From contig JAAWQS010000030.1 of the NCBI GenBank assembly GCA_022800665.1, positions 1 to 32,634 of the forward strand: 32,634 bases of DNA. The letters run 5' to 3'. The position numbers were made by a program, and so were the translations under genes. The notes below the pieces were generated by a model, which saw only the letters and a list, made by a program, of their open reading frames with translations, was not told where the DNA came from and searched no databases. Origin of the DNA: Oscillospiraceae bacterium. GTDB lineage: Bacteria > Bacillota > Clostridia > Oscillospirales > Oscillospiraceae. Shown piece after piece: positions 1-7,892 of the stretch. Positions within the stretch are counted from its first letter, which is position 1. Each line of letters begins with the position of its first letter.

Positions 1-181
1 CTTCTATCACCCCGCCACCGTTTCCCATCCCCATGCAGAACTGATCTCCGTTAACGAAGCTCGTTCGGTTTACCGTTTCCGCAAGGATGAGATTACCGCG
101 GCCCGGCTGATCGCTATTACTACTATTACTATCAATGTTCAAAAACAAAGTTGGTGTTTTTGTGTTTTTAAGGATCAACAT
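1..181 (-). CDS. Possible 5' part of an unrecognised gene, cut by the window edge
   Basis: The minus strand is open from an ATG at 181-179 to the window edge (60 codons). A good ribosome site (AGGAA, 8 nt spacing) precedes the ATG. The visible protein is rich in Asn and Gly (for example NGDQFCMGMGNGGG) and starts with a hydrophobic stretch. I do not recognise it. A 9-bp tandem repeat at 114-131 encodes the SNSSNS stretch. The opposite strand is also fully open here, so the call rests mainly on the ribosome site and on the divergent arrangement with the nrdG-like start at 235. It could be chance. Confidence 0.3.
   Translation of the reverse strand, partial: MLILKNTKTPTLFLNIDSNSSNSDQPGRGNLILAETVNRTSFVNGDQFCMGMGNGGGVIE
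114..131. repeat. Two exact tandem copies of a 9-bp unit
   Basis: CTATTACTA occurs twice in a row. It lies at the change from GC-rich (1-110) to AT-rich sequence (110-480). Confidence 0.7.
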
Positions 182-234
182 AGTGCAAATTCCTGTCATA
201 TAAGACGGCGTAAAGCAATACAGGAGCGAGAGAA

Positions 235-309
235 ATGTTATACTATACTGAATTCGGGCTTAGCCATCGTGAAGTTCCCAACGAAAGCTCAATCTGCATT
301 TATATATAA
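235..309 (+). pseudogene. Truncated start of an NrdG-like radical-SAM activating protein
   Basis: An ATG at 235 with a strong ribosome site (AGGAG at 222-226, spacing 8) opens a 24-codon reading frame ending in TAA at 307-309. The peptide contains the stretch HREVPNESSICIYI. This matches the start of one class of anaerobic ribonucleotide reductase activating proteins, where the pattern (R/Q)EVPxExSLCIxI is followed directly by SGC and the CxxxCxxC iron-sulphur cysteines. Here the frame stops exactly where SGC is expected, and the sequence continues as a different protein in another frame. It is therefore a gene head cut off by a rearrangement or by a mis-joined assembly. Recognition is from memory of the family and could not be tested by alignment. 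Confidence 0.55.
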
Positions 310-1999
310 TATTGATTCTTCCACAACGGAAAAGGTTGTCAGCTACTATGCGATTGATGTAACCAATGGCGACAAATTGACTGGTCTTGTTGAAGATTTG
401 GATGAAGTCGCTGCTCCCACATATCCACTTTATTTGAATGATGAAAGCGCCCCGCTTGTTCCCAGAATTACCCAAGATAATGCAGCAGTAACAGAGTACA
501 ACGTAGCAGTTACTGTGTCCGGAAATGGGAAAGCATATGGGAATGGGACATATGTGAATGGAACGTTTGCTAAAGTTGAAGCTGCTACCGATGGCGATGA
601 AAAATTCCAAGGCTGGTATCTTGATGATTCTCTTGTTTCCACTGAGGGAGAATACCGGTTTTTGGTGGATAAGGATATCAGCCTTGTAGCAAAATTCGGG
701 GAGTCGCCATCAGCAGGCACATATGCGTTGACAGTAGTCGATGGGACTGGGAGCGGCAGTTATGAGTCCGGGGCACAGATTTCCATCACGGCCAATTCAG
801 TACCAGATGGCAAGGTGTTTGACAAATGGACAACCAACAATGGTGGAACCTTTGCAAATGCCTCCAGTGCCACCACCACGTTTGCCATGCCTGCCAACAA
901 TGTAACGATTACAGCAACCTATAAAGATATTGTAACGCCGCCCACGCCGGGAGGACATACGCATAGTTGGGCAACAGCATGGAGCAGCAACGGAACCCAC
1001 CACTGGTATGAGTGTACTGCAAGCGACTGTGACATAGCTGACAACAGAGATAAGAACAGCTATGGTGTGCATGTCTACGATGATGACGCAGATTCCATTT
1101 GTAATACCTGCGGCTATACTCGCGCTGTGACCCCGCCCACGCCGCCGCGTCCAACTGACAAGAACGAGACTTACTACATCAGCATCTCCAAGACAGACAA
1201 TGGCGAAGTCATCCCCAGCACCCGCCATGCGGAGGACGGCGAGCGTGTGACCCTGACAGCGCACCCGAATGCTGGTAACGAGTTGGACAGCATCACCGTC
1301 ACCAATGTCCGTGGCCGCGAAATTACACTGCGTGATTTAGGCAGTAGCAGATACAGTTTTACAATGCCCAATACTCGCGTCAGCGTGAGTGCCAGTTTTA
1401 CTAAAATCGTGGACGGCACTCCCAGCACCCCGGCTGATGACGAACCCTTCACCGGCCTGGGTACACCCGGTATTTCTGGCATCGTTCTGAATCCGGCGGC
1501 GATGCCTTTCACGGATGTAAAATCCAGCTATTGGTTCTACAACAACGTGGATTATGTCTGGAAGCGCTACCTGATGAGCGGTGTGTCTGATACCCAATTC
1601 GCCCCCAATACTACCACCAGCCGTGCCATGATTTGGACTGTCTTGGCCCGGATGAACAATGTCCGCACAGACATCAATCCCGGTTCCACATGGTATGAAA
1701 AGGGGATGCTTTGGGCGATGGAACAAGGCGTGACGGACGGTTCCAATCCGATGGATGACATCACCCGCGAACAGCTTGCGACCATGCTGTGGCGTAGCGC
1801 TGGCAGTCCCGGCGGTAGGGCTGACCTGAATCAGTTCAGTGACAGCAGCGTGAGCGGTTATGCGGTAAGCGCGATCCGCTGGGCGGTAGCCAACGGTATT
1901 CTGCAAGGTTCCGATGGAAAGCTGAATCCTAAAGGGACTGCGACCCGTGCGCAGGTTGCGGCGATGGTCCAGCGTTATGGTGAACGCATCGGCGCATAA
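269..1999 (+). CDS. SLH-domain cell-surface protein, N-terminus missing
   Basis: This is a surface protein anchored to the cell wall through S-layer homology domains. Counting from the GTG at 269 (576 residues), there are three beta-type 'bacterial repeat' modules (about 75-145, 150-220 and 300-380, each ending in a VxxxATY or VSASF-like strand). A His/Cys module at 229-286 (HTHSWATAW, then CNTCGYTR) is common in clostridial surface proteins. Pro/Thr-rich linkers follow, then three SLH motifs at about 411-465, 470-512 and 520-576. No signal peptide or good ribosome site is present at 269. The frame is open back to base 2, but 235-306 reads as the head of an NrdG-like gene in another frame. 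The genuine surface-protein sequence therefore probably begins near 306, and the gene lacks its true start. The first third is AT-richer than the rest. Confidence 0.8.
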   Translation: MKFPTKAQSAFIYNIDSSTTEKVVSYYAIDVTNGDKLTGLVEDLDEVAAPTYPLYLNDESAPLVPRITQDNAAVTEYNVAVTVSGNGKAYGNGTYVNGTFAKVEAATDGDEKFQGWYLDDSLVSTEGEYRFLVDKDISLVAKFGESPSAGTYALTVVDGTGSGSYESGAQISITANSVPDGKVFDKWTTNNGGTFANASSATTTFAMPANNVTITATYKDIVTPPTPGGHTHSWATAWSSNGTHHWYECTASDCDIADNRDKNSYGVHVYDDDADSICNTCGYTRAVTPPTPPRPTDKNETYYISISKTDNGEVIPSTRHAEDGERVTLTAHPNAGNELDSITVTNVRGREITLRDLGSSRYSFTMPNTRVSVSASFTKIVDGTPSTPADDEPFTGLGTPGISGIVLNPAAMPFTDVKSSYWFYNNVDYVWKRYLMSGVSDTQFAPNTTTSRAMIWTVLARMNNVRTDINPGSTWYEKGMLWAMEQGVTDGSNPMDDITREQLATMLWRSAGSPGGRADLNQFSDSSVSGYAVSAIRWAVANGILQGSDGKLNPKGTATRAQVAAMVQRYGERIGA

Positions 2000-2031
2000 A
2001 ACAAGCAGAATATTGGATCATATATTAAAGA

Positions 2032-2064
2032 GTGGCCAGCCAAACGCACCGTTTGACTGGCCAC
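2032..2064 (+). terminator. Probable terminator after the surface protein gene
   Basis: An inverted repeat pairs GTGGCCAG with CTGGCCAC and CAAAC with GTTTG, with one mismatch and a 5-nt loop. It lies 32 bp after the stop codon. The T tract is short (TTACCC), so termination would be modest. Confidence 0.55.
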
Positions 2065-2095
2065 TTACCCTATAGGTCCCTGCAAAGGGCGTATG

Positions 2096-2206
2096 AACAA
2101 AGGGGCAGACCCCCAGCCGCCAAAGAGAGCTGCATTCATTCGTTGTATTATGCGGCGCATATCCAAATATCTCCACAATGTCTTTATTCGCTCTTTGGAC
2201 TATCAT
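2096..2206 (-). pseudogene. N-terminal remnant of a NotI-like restriction endonuclease
   Basis: A start at ATG 2206 has GGAG 9 nt upstream and gives MIVQRANKDIVEIFGYAPHN, continuing to LWRLGVCPFV. The pattern 'IVEIFGY...CPFV' resembles the N-terminus of NotI-family restriction enzymes, in which CPF is followed by a Cys-Thr-Lys motif. That continuation is absent: after CPFV the frame runs into unrelated sequence and the terminator hairpin at 2064. Directly upstream and in the same frame sits a methyltransferase-like fragment, which fits a former restriction-modification pair. The assignment is from motif memory only. Confidence 0.4.
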
Positions 2207-2221
2207 CTCCATTTGCTCCAA

Positions 2222-2299
2222 TCATTTGCAGGATTGTCTTTCCAACTTCATTCCATTCGGCAGCAGGTCAAAGGGAATATCCCTCCAATTACCGCAAAT
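2222..2299 (-). pseudogene. Fragment resembling a DNA cytosine methyltransferase
   Basis: The minus strand encodes GNWRDIPFDLLPNGMK and a few more residues, then stops at TGA 2224-2222. 'NWRDIP..LLP..MK' is a stretch I associate with the target-recognition part of C5-cytosine methyltransferases. It is cut upstream at 2300, exactly where the serA terminator begins, and ends just before the start of the restriction-enzyme-like fragment. It is too short for certainty, but the pairing of the two fragments supports a decayed restriction-modification locus. The rest of 2000-2361 holds only the two hairpins and these relics. Confidence 0.35.
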
Positions 2300-2303
2300 T
2301 AAG

Positions 2304-2336
2304 CTGGGCCGCTCCACGGGAAATGGAGCGGCCCAG
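2304..2336 (-). terminator. Terminator of the serC-serA operon
   Basis: A perfect 13-bp stem (CTGGGCCGCTCCA and its complement) encloses a 7-nt loop. On the minus strand it is followed by CTTAATTT. It lies 25 bp past the serA stop codon. Confidence 0.85.
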
Positions 2337-2361
2337 TCCAAACAGCATTCAAAAATAGGAT

Positions 2362-3273
2362 TTACTTCCCAAATCCCTCGATGATATCCACGATCTCCAT
2401 ACCAATTCTCTGCTGGGCCTCCTTTGTGGCCGCGCCGATATGGGGGGTGCAGGAGACGCTGGGATGGTTGTACAGCGCCTTGTTGCTGGCTGGCTCGTCG
2501 GCATAGACGTCCAGACCGGCGGCGCGGATTTTACCGGAGTTCAGGGCCTGCAGCAAATCGTACTCATTGACGTTGTCGCCCCGGCTGGTGTTGACAAATA
2601 CCACGCCGTCCTTCATCTTGTCGATGTTCTCTTTGCAGATGAGCTTCACGCCGTTGAGGGAGGGGGTGTGGAGGGAGATGAAGTCGGACTTTGCCAGCAG
2701 CTCGTCCAGCTCCACGTACTTCATGCCGATCTGCTCCTCAATGCCGGGAACATGGAAGATATCCTGCGCAATGACCTCCATGCCGATCCCCTTCGCCATG
2801 CGGCCCAGGGACTGGCCGATCCGTCCGAAGCCGATGATGCCCAGGGTCTTGCCGCCCAGCTCAATGCCCTTGCCGTACGCCTTCTTCTCCCACTGATCCT
2901 GCCGCATGGTGTGGCCGGCCACGGAGATAAACCGGGCGCAGGAGAACATATGGCCCATTGCCAGCTCCGCCACAGAGTTGGAGGAGGCGCGGGGGGTGTT
3001 CTTCACGGTGATGCCGGCGTCCTCGGCGTACTTCACGTCGATGTTGTCCACGCCAACGCCGCCGCGGATAATGAGCTTCAGTTTGCTGCCCTTGGCCTCG
3101 TCGATGTGGTTGGCGCGGACCTTGGTTGCGCTGCGCACCACCACCGCGTCAAAGTCCCGCAGGGCGGCGCCCAGTTCCTCAGGCTTGTAGAAACGCTCCA
3201 CGACCTCGTGTCCATTGGCTTTCAGCTGCTCCAGGGCGGTTTTGTCCATTCCGTCGGTAACAAGGATTCTCAT
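2362..3273 (-). CDS. serA: D-3-phosphoglycerate dehydrogenase, short form
   Basis: This enzyme oxidises 3-phosphoglycerate to 3-phosphohydroxypyruvate with NAD, the first step of serine synthesis, in the cytoplasm. The start is set at ATG 3273 (303 residues, MRILVTDG), with GGAG about 11 nt upstream; a TTG seven codons earlier is less likely. The NAD-binding Rossmann loop GFGRIG is at 148-153. The catalytic triad expected for the family is visible: Arg231 (NTSRGD), Glu260 (ADEP) and His278 (TPHIGAAT). The protein ends after the catalytic core, so the ACT or ASB regulatory domains of the long forms are missing. That implies no classical C-terminal serine feedback site. It lies 39 bp after serC and is clearly its operon partner. 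Confidence 0.93.
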   Translation of the reverse strand: MRILVTDGMDKTALEQLKANGHEVVERFYKPEELGAALRDFDAVVVRSATKVRANHIDEAKGSKLKLIIRGGVGVDNIDVKYAEDAGITVKNTPRASSNSVAELAMGHMFSCARFISVAGHTMRQDQWEKKAYGKGIELGGKTLGIIGFGRIGQSLGRMAKGIGMEVIAQDIFHVPGIEEQIGMKYVELDELLAKSDFISLHTPSLNGVKLICKENIDKMKDGVVFVNTSRGDNVNEYDLLQALNSGKIRAAGLDVYADEPASNKALYNHPSVSCTPHIGAATKEAQQRIGMEIVDIIEGFGK

Positions 3274-3312
3274 AGCTGCATCTTCTCCTATCAAGTAATT
3301 TATTTTAGCAAA

Positions 3313-4407
3313 TCAAGAATTTTCGGCTTCGAACTTCTTCAGGAAATCCACCAGAGCCTCCACGCCGTCCTTGGGCATGGCGTTGTATACGCTGGCCCGC
3401 AGGCCGCCCACGCTCTTGTGGCCCTTGAGGTTATCGTATCCGGCGGCCTTGGTGGCGGCTACCACCTTGGCGTCCAGATCCTTGTCGCCGGTGACGAAGG
3501 GAATATTCATCAAGGAGCGGGAATCCTTGTCCACGGTCCCTTTGAACATCTTGGAGCTGTCCAGGAAGTCATACATGACCTGGGCCTTTTCGATGTTCAT
3601 TTTCTCCATGGCCTCCAGACCGCCGATGCTCTTAAGGTACTTGAAGACCTTGCCGCAGCAGTAGATTGCCCAGCAGTTGGGGGTGTTGTACATGGAGCCG
3701 TTGTCCGCATGGGTCTTGTAGCTCATATAAAGGGGCGTCTTGGGGTCCAGCTCCGCGTCGTCGCGGATGAGGTCCTCCCGGATGATGACCACCACCATGC
3801 CCGCGGGTCCCACGTTCTTCTGCACACCGGCGTAAATGAGGCCGTAGTCGGACACGTTGCAGGGCTTGGAGAGGAACATGGAACTCTGGTCGCTGACCAG
3901 CACATGGCCCTTGGTGTTGGGGAGCTTGGCCCAGGTGACGCCGTGGATGGTCTCATTTTCGCAGATGTAAACATAGTCTGCATTCTCCGGGATATCCAGG
4001 TCGTCGCAGTTGGGGACATAGCTGTAATTGCGGTCCTTGCTGGAGGCGACGACATGCACTTCGCCGTACTTCTTGGCCTCCGCAATGGCCTTCTTGGACC
4101 ACGCGCCGGTCTCCACGTAGCAGGCCACGCCGTTTTTCATCAGGTTCATGGGGATCATGGCAAACTGGAGCGTTGCGCCGCCCTGGATAAACAGGACTTT
4201 GTAGTTATCGGGAATGCCCATCAGGTCCCGCAGGTCCTGCTCGGCCTCGTCGATAATCTGCTGATAGACGGGGGCGCGGTGGCTCATCTCCATCACGCAC
4301 ATGCCGGAACCCCTGTAGTTCATCATCTCGTCGCGGATTTCCTCCAGGACAGGCTCCGGCATTGTGGCAGGTCCAGCGGAAAAGTTATAACTGCGGTCGT
4401 ATTTCAT
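3313..4407 (-). CDS. serC: Phosphoserine aminotransferase
   Basis: This is a PLP enzyme that converts 3-phosphohydroxypyruvate plus glutamate to phosphoserine and 2-oxoglutarate, the second step of serine synthesis. It has 364 residues, the usual length. The N-terminal signature YNFSAGPATMP is present, and the PLP lysine is K197 in the context GVQKNVGPAG. The cofactor-contacting Asp is D173 in VSDQSSMF, where many homologues have DMSS. The C-terminus carries the family's RASVYN motif. The ribosome site AGGAGG lies just before ATG 4407. It is first in the operon, driven by the promoter at 4461-4489. No serB phosphatase gene is adjacent. Confidence 0.95.
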   Translation of the reverse strand: MKYDRSYNFSAGPATMPEPVLEEIRDEMMNYRGSGMCVMEMSHRAPVYQQIIDEAEQDLRDLMGIPDNYKVLFIQGGATLQFAMIPMNLMKNGVACYVETGAWSKKAIAEAKKYGEVHVVASSKDRNYSYVPNCDDLDIPENADYVYICENETIHGVTWAKLPNTKGHVLVSDQSSMFLSKPCNVSDYGLIYAGVQKNVGPAGMVVVIIREDLIRDDAELDPKTPLYMSYKTHADNGSMYNTPNCWAIYCCGKVFKYLKSIGGLEAMEKMNIEKAQVMYDFLDSSKMFKGTVDKDSRSLMNIPFVTGDKDLDAKVVAATKAAGYDNLKGHKSVGGLRASVYNAMPKDGVEALVDFLKKFEAENS

Positions 4408-4460
4408 TGGTCTTTCCTCCTCAAAATTAGGTTCGTAAAGCGTCTTCTCCAGACCATCTC

Positions 4461-4489
4461 AGTATAATACATTTTTTCGGAAGAATCAA
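4461..4489 (-). promoter_or_regulatory. SigA-type promoter of serC-serA
   Basis: On the minus strand TTGATT and TATACT are separated by 17 bp. The predicted leader is only about 47 nt, too short for a T-box or riboswitch. Confidence 0.8.
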
Positions 4490-4501
4490 CCGCAAAAAGA
4501 A

Positions 4502-4547
4502 ATATTTGCCAGCGGTCCTGAAAATGTTTCAGTCCGCTGGCAAATAT
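4502..4547 (-). terminator. Strong terminator after the Uma2-type gene
   Basis: A perfect 14-bp stem (ATATTTGCCAGCGG and complement) continues inward with CTGAAA/TTTCAG. On the minus strand it is followed by TTTCTTTTTG. It lies 16 bp after the stop codon and separates this operon from the serC promoter. Confidence 0.88.
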
Positions 4548-4563
4548 AACAGATCCCTGGGAT

Positions 4564-5139
4564 TCAGGGCAGCATGTCGTCGAAAATATCCGCGAGGGCG
4601 ATATTCAGGTCGTCAAAGAGGCTGCACCGGAAATGGGTAGCAACTCTGGCGCGCTCCTCCTCCTTCATACCCTCCAGCATCCAGTCCGGGTGAATGGTAT
4701 ACACCTGGTCCAGAACCAGCTCCTCCCCCTGCAGCAGATAGACCTCCACCGCCTGCTCGCCGGTGCTGACCAGCCAGTATTCCCGGACGCCGCACTGACC
4801 GTAAATTTTTTTCTTGTAGCCGCGGTCCCGCTGGGATGTGCTTGGGGAGAGCACCTCGATGACCAGGTCCGGCGCGCCGTATATTCCGTCCCGCCTGATT
4901 TTATTCCGGTCACAGACTACCATCATATCCGGCTCAAAGACATCCTTGTCCGTCAAATGCACATCAAATCCATCCTGGATGGCTGTACACTTTTTACCCT
5001 TCAAATATTTCTTAAATATGTGGTAAATATTCCCGGCAACAGACACATGGTTCCAGCCGGGGCTGGGCGACATTGCAACCAGCTCTCCGTTGATTACTTC
5101 TTCTCTCGGCGCCTCTTTGTACGCCAAATTGCTGTTCAT
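4564..5139 (-). CDS. Uma2 family (DUF820) PD-(D/E)XK nuclease-like protein
   Basis: The protein has 191 residues from ATG 5139, chosen because AGGAG lies 8 nt upstream; a GTG nine bases earlier would leave no spacing. It has the Uma2 fold signatures: a strand with FEPDMMVVCD (about 68-77), then PDLVIEVLSPSTS (90-102) with the Asp and Glu of the nuclease core, and a following Lys in RDRGYKKKIYG. The family is widespread in cyanobacteria and Firmicutes and is thought to be nuclease-related, but its role is unknown. It follows the DegV gene by 18 bp, with its ribosome site between the stop and start codons, and is last in the minus-strand run. Confidence 0.85.
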   Translation of the reverse strand: MNSNLAYKEAPREEVINGELVAMSPSPGWNHVSVAGNIYHIFKKYLKGKKCTAIQDGFDVHLTDKDVFEPDMMVVCDRNKIRRDGIYGAPDLVIEVLSPSTSQRDRGYKKKIYGQCGVREYWLVSTGEQAVEVYLLQGEELVLDQVYTIHPDWMLEGMKEEERARVATHFRCSLFDDLNIALADIFDDMLP

Positions 5140-5157
5140 GTTCCCCACTCCTTTCGT

Positions 5158-6021
5158 CTACACTGCGATTCTTCTGCTGATACCCATAGCGAAGGCGCCT
5201 GGTCCGGTGTGGCTGGCGATGCTGAGGGTAAGGGGGTCGTACTGGACCGGCTCGCCGGGGAAGGTCTGGGCGGCCAGGGCCAGCCACTCCTCTTCCTCCT
5301 CCCTGCGGTCGAAGCTGCCGGAGGCGTCCACCCGGATGTCCCAGCCCTTGGCCCGGTACTCCTCCACGCTTTTTTTCATCGCCTCCAGCAGCCGGGCCTT
5401 GCACTGTCTGGTCCCGCGGACCTTGGCAAAGGTGTCCAGCTTCTCGCCCTTGATGGTCAACAGGGGCTTGATGCCCAGCACGGTTCCCATAGCGGCGGCG
5501 GCGGGCGTGATCCTGCCGCCTTTTTTCAGGTACTCCAGTGTGTCCACGCCGATATAGATGAGGGAGTCCATGCCCACCGCCTCCAGCCGGGCCTTGATTT
5601 CCTGGGCGGAGAGTCCCGCCTCCGCCAGAGCCAGGGCGTCCCGGACGGCGTTTTTCAGCGGTACGGAAATCTGGCGGTTGTCCGCCACCTGCACACGTCC
5701 GCCGAAGTCCGCCGCCAGGATCAGCGCGGTCTGACAGGAGCTGCTCAGCCCGCTGGTCATGGGGATATAGACCACCTCGTCATAGCCGCTGGACAGGGCC
5801 TCCTCCCACAGCCTCAGAATATCCTCCGGCGCGGGCTGGGAGGTGGACACGCTCTTCCCCTCCCGCAGCATCCGAAAAAATTCCTCCGGGAACAGGTCCA
5901 CGCCCTCATAGTAGGTTTCGTTCTCAATGATGATGGGCATGGGTACAATCCGCACGCCCCACTGCTCGCCCAGCTCTCTGGTAATTCCGCTGTTGCTGTC
6001 GGTAATAATCGCTGTCTTCAC
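5158..6021 (-). CDS. DegV family fatty-acid-binding protein
   Basis: DegV/FakB proteins bind a single fatty acid. FakB members present it to the kinase FakA for phosphorylation and entry into phospholipid synthesis; other members have unknown partners. The protein has 287 residues, typical length. Visible motifs are TDSNSG at the start, STSQPAP (about 59-65), MTSGLSSSCQ (88-97), YLKKGGRI (164-171) and HTGPGAFA near the end, all contact regions of the lipid head group in this family. The start is GTG 6021, with GAGGG 9 nt upstream. It lies 33 bp after lepA and is probably co-transcribed. No fakA-like gene is seen nearby. Confidence 0.9.
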   Translation of the reverse strand: MKTAIITDSNSGITRELGEQWGVRIVPMPIIIENETYYEGVDLFPEEFFRMLREGKSVSTSQPAPEDILRLWEEALSSGYDEVVYIPMTSGLSSSCQTALILAADFGGRVQVADNRQISVPLKNAVRDALALAEAGLSAQEIKARLEAVGMDSLIYIGVDTLEYLKKGGRITPAAAAMGTVLGIKPLLTIKGEKLDTFAKVRGTRQCKARLLEAMKKSVEEYRAKGWDIRVDASGSFDRREEEEEWLALAAQTFPGEPVQYDPLTLSIASHTGPGAFAMGISRRIAV

Positions 6022-6054
6022 GCCGTCTTTCCCTCTTTCTCCACAGATTCCAGT

Positions 6055-7857
6055 TTATTCATCCAGTTTCAGCACCGCCATAAACGCCTCCGTGGGCAGC
6101 TGCACCGTGCCCAGGTTGCGCATCTTCTTCTTGCCCTCCTTCTGCTTCTCCAGCAGCTTTTTCTTCCGGGTGATATCGCCGCCGTAGCACTTGGCCAGCA
6201 CGTCCTTACGCATAGCCTTTACCGTCTCCCTGGCAATAATGCGCCCGCCGATGGCGGCCTGCACCGGCACCTCGAACAGCTGCCGGGGAATATTCTCCTT
6301 CAGCTTCTCGCACAGCCGCCTCGCCCTGGGATACGCCTTGTCCCGGTGGGCAATAAAGCTCAGGGCGTCCACCTGGTCGCCGTTGAGCAGCAGGTCCACC
6401 TTTACCAGATCGCTGGGCCGGTAGCCGCTCAGCTCGTAGTCCAGGGAGGCGTAGCCCTTGGTGTGGGCCTTCAGGGTGTCGAAGAAATCGTAGATAATCT
6501 CGTTCAGGGGCATCTGATAGTGCAGCTCCACCAGATGGGTGTCCAGATACTGCATGTCCTTGAATTCCCCCCGGCGGTCCTGACAAAGAGGCATGATATT
6601 GCCCACGTACTCATTTGGTGTTATAATAGAGACCTTCACATAGGGCTCCTGGGCCTCGGCAATGGCGCTGGGGTCGGGGTAGTTGTGGGGGTTGTCCACG
6701 TCCACATGGGAGCCGTCGGTCCGGGTGACCTTGTAGATGACGGAGGGCAGGGTGGTGATGAGGTCCAGGTCAAACTCCCGCTCCAGCCGCTCCTGGATGA
6801 CCTCCGTGTGGAGCATTCCCAGGAAGCCGCACCGGAATCCGAAGCCCAGCGCCACAGAGCTCTCCGGCTCGAAGGTGAGGGAGGCGTCGTTCAGCTGCAA
6901 TTTCTCCAGCGCCTCCCGCAGATCCGGATACTTGCTGCCGTCCTCGGTGTACACGCCGCAGTAGACCATGGGCTGGGCCTTGCGGTAGCCGGGGAGGGGC
7001 TGGGCCGCCGGAGCCTCGCTGCTGGTAATGGTGTCGCCCACCTCGGTGTCCCGCACGTTTTTGATGGACGCGGTGAAGTAGCCCACCTGTCCCGCCTGGA
7101 GCTGCTCGCAGGGCTCGTAGCCCAGGGGCCGCAGGAAACCGCACTCCAGAATCTGGTATTCCGCCCCCGATGCCATCATGCGGATGGGCATACCCTTTTT
7201 GATGGCGCCGTCGATGATGCGGAAATAGACGATGACCCCCTTGTAGGCGTCGTAATAGCTGTCAAAAATCAACGCCCGCAGGGGAGCGGCGGGGTCCCCC
7301 GCAGGGGCGGGGATATTCTGCACCACGTCCTCCAGCACGGCGGGAATGTTCAGTCCCACCTTAGCGGAAATCTCCGGCGCGTCCATGGCCGGGATGCCGA
7401 TGATGTCCTCGATCTCGTGCTTGACCTTCTCCGGGTCCGCGGCGGGCAGGTCGATCTTGTTGATGACGGGGCGGATCTCCAGGTCGTTGTCCAGGGCCAG
7501 ATATGTGTTGGCCAGGGTCTGGGCCTCGATGCCCTGGCTGGCGTCCACCACCAATACCGCGCCCTCGCAGGCCGCCAGGGACCGGCTGACCTCATAGTTG
7601 AAGTCCACATGGCCGGGGGTGTCGATGAGGTTGAGGGTGTAGGTCTCCCCGTCTGCGGCCTGGTAGTCCAGGGTCACGGCGCGGGCCTTGATAGTGATGC
7701 CCCGCTCCCGCTCCAGGTCCATGTTGTCCAGAAGCTGGTTCTCCATCTCCCGGTCGGACACCGCCCCGCACACCTCCAGAATGCGGTCGGCCAGGGTGGA
7801 TTTTCCGTGGTCTATATGGGCGATAATCGAAAAATTCCGAATTCTTTTCTGATCCAT
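6055..7857 (-). CDS. lepA: Elongation factor 4 (LepA), ribosome back-translocating GTPase
   Basis: LepA is a translational GTPase that acts on the ribosome and helps in initiation or back-translocation under stress. The protein has 600 residues, full length. The GTPase motifs are AHIDHGKST (G1), DTPGHVDF (G3) and NKIDLP (G4). The EF-G-like domains and the LepA-specific C-terminal domain follow, ending in a Lys-rich stretch ([16 protein letters not shown]) typical of the family. The start is ATG 7857 with AAGGGA upstream. It follows the XRE regulator by 35 bp and precedes the DegV gene by 33 bp, so one transcript could carry all four genes from the promoter at 8604-8632. Confidence 0.97.
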   Translation of the reverse strand: MDQKRIRNFSIIAHIDHGKSTLADRILEVCGAVSDREMENQLLDNMDLERERGITIKARAVTLDYQAADGETYTLNLIDTPGHVDFNYEVSRSLAACEGAVLVVDASQGIEAQTLANTYLALDNDLEIRPVINKIDLPAADPEKVKHEIEDIIGIPAMDAPEISAKVGLNIPAVLEDVVQNIPAPAGDPAAPLRALIFDSYYDAYKGVIVYFRIIDGAIKKGMPIRMMASGAEYQILECGFLRPLGYEPCEQLQAGQVGYFTASIKNVRDTEVGDTITSSEAPAAQPLPGYRKAQPMVYCGVYTEDGSKYPDLREALEKLQLNDASLTFEPESSVALGFGFRCGFLGMLHTEVIQERLEREFDLDLITTLPSVIYKVTRTDGSHVDVDNPHNYPDPSAIAEAQEPYVKVSIITPNEYVGNIMPLCQDRRGEFKDMQYLDTHLVELHYQMPLNEIIYDFFDTLKAHTKGYASLDYELSGYRPSDLVKVDLLLNGDQVDALSFIAHRDKAYPRARRLCEKLKENIPRQLFEVPVQAAIGGRIIARETVKAMRKDVLAKCYGGDITRKKKLLEKQKEGKKKMRNLGTVQLPTEAFMAVLKLDE

Positions 7858-7892
7858 AGCAATTCATTCCCTTCTATAAAGGATTGTGGCAT

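Noticed and set aside
90-110. GATTACCGCGGC resembles the conserved 16S rRNA stretch used for universal primers
   Set aside because: The surrounding bases do not follow 16S sequence and no other rRNA segments are near.
1-268. Surface protein starting before the window, using the open frame from base 2
   Set aside because: The frame is open, but its residues before about 306 do not resemble a secreted protein, and 235-306 is better explained as the NrdG-like start.
4408-4460. Serine T-box before serC
   Set aside because: Only about 47 nt separate the predicted transcription start from the start codon.
2440-4467. Long plus-strand open frame opposite serA and serC
   Set aside because: It is a shadow of GC-rich genes. 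The minus-strand proteins match known families throughout, and the plus frame has no recognisable domains.
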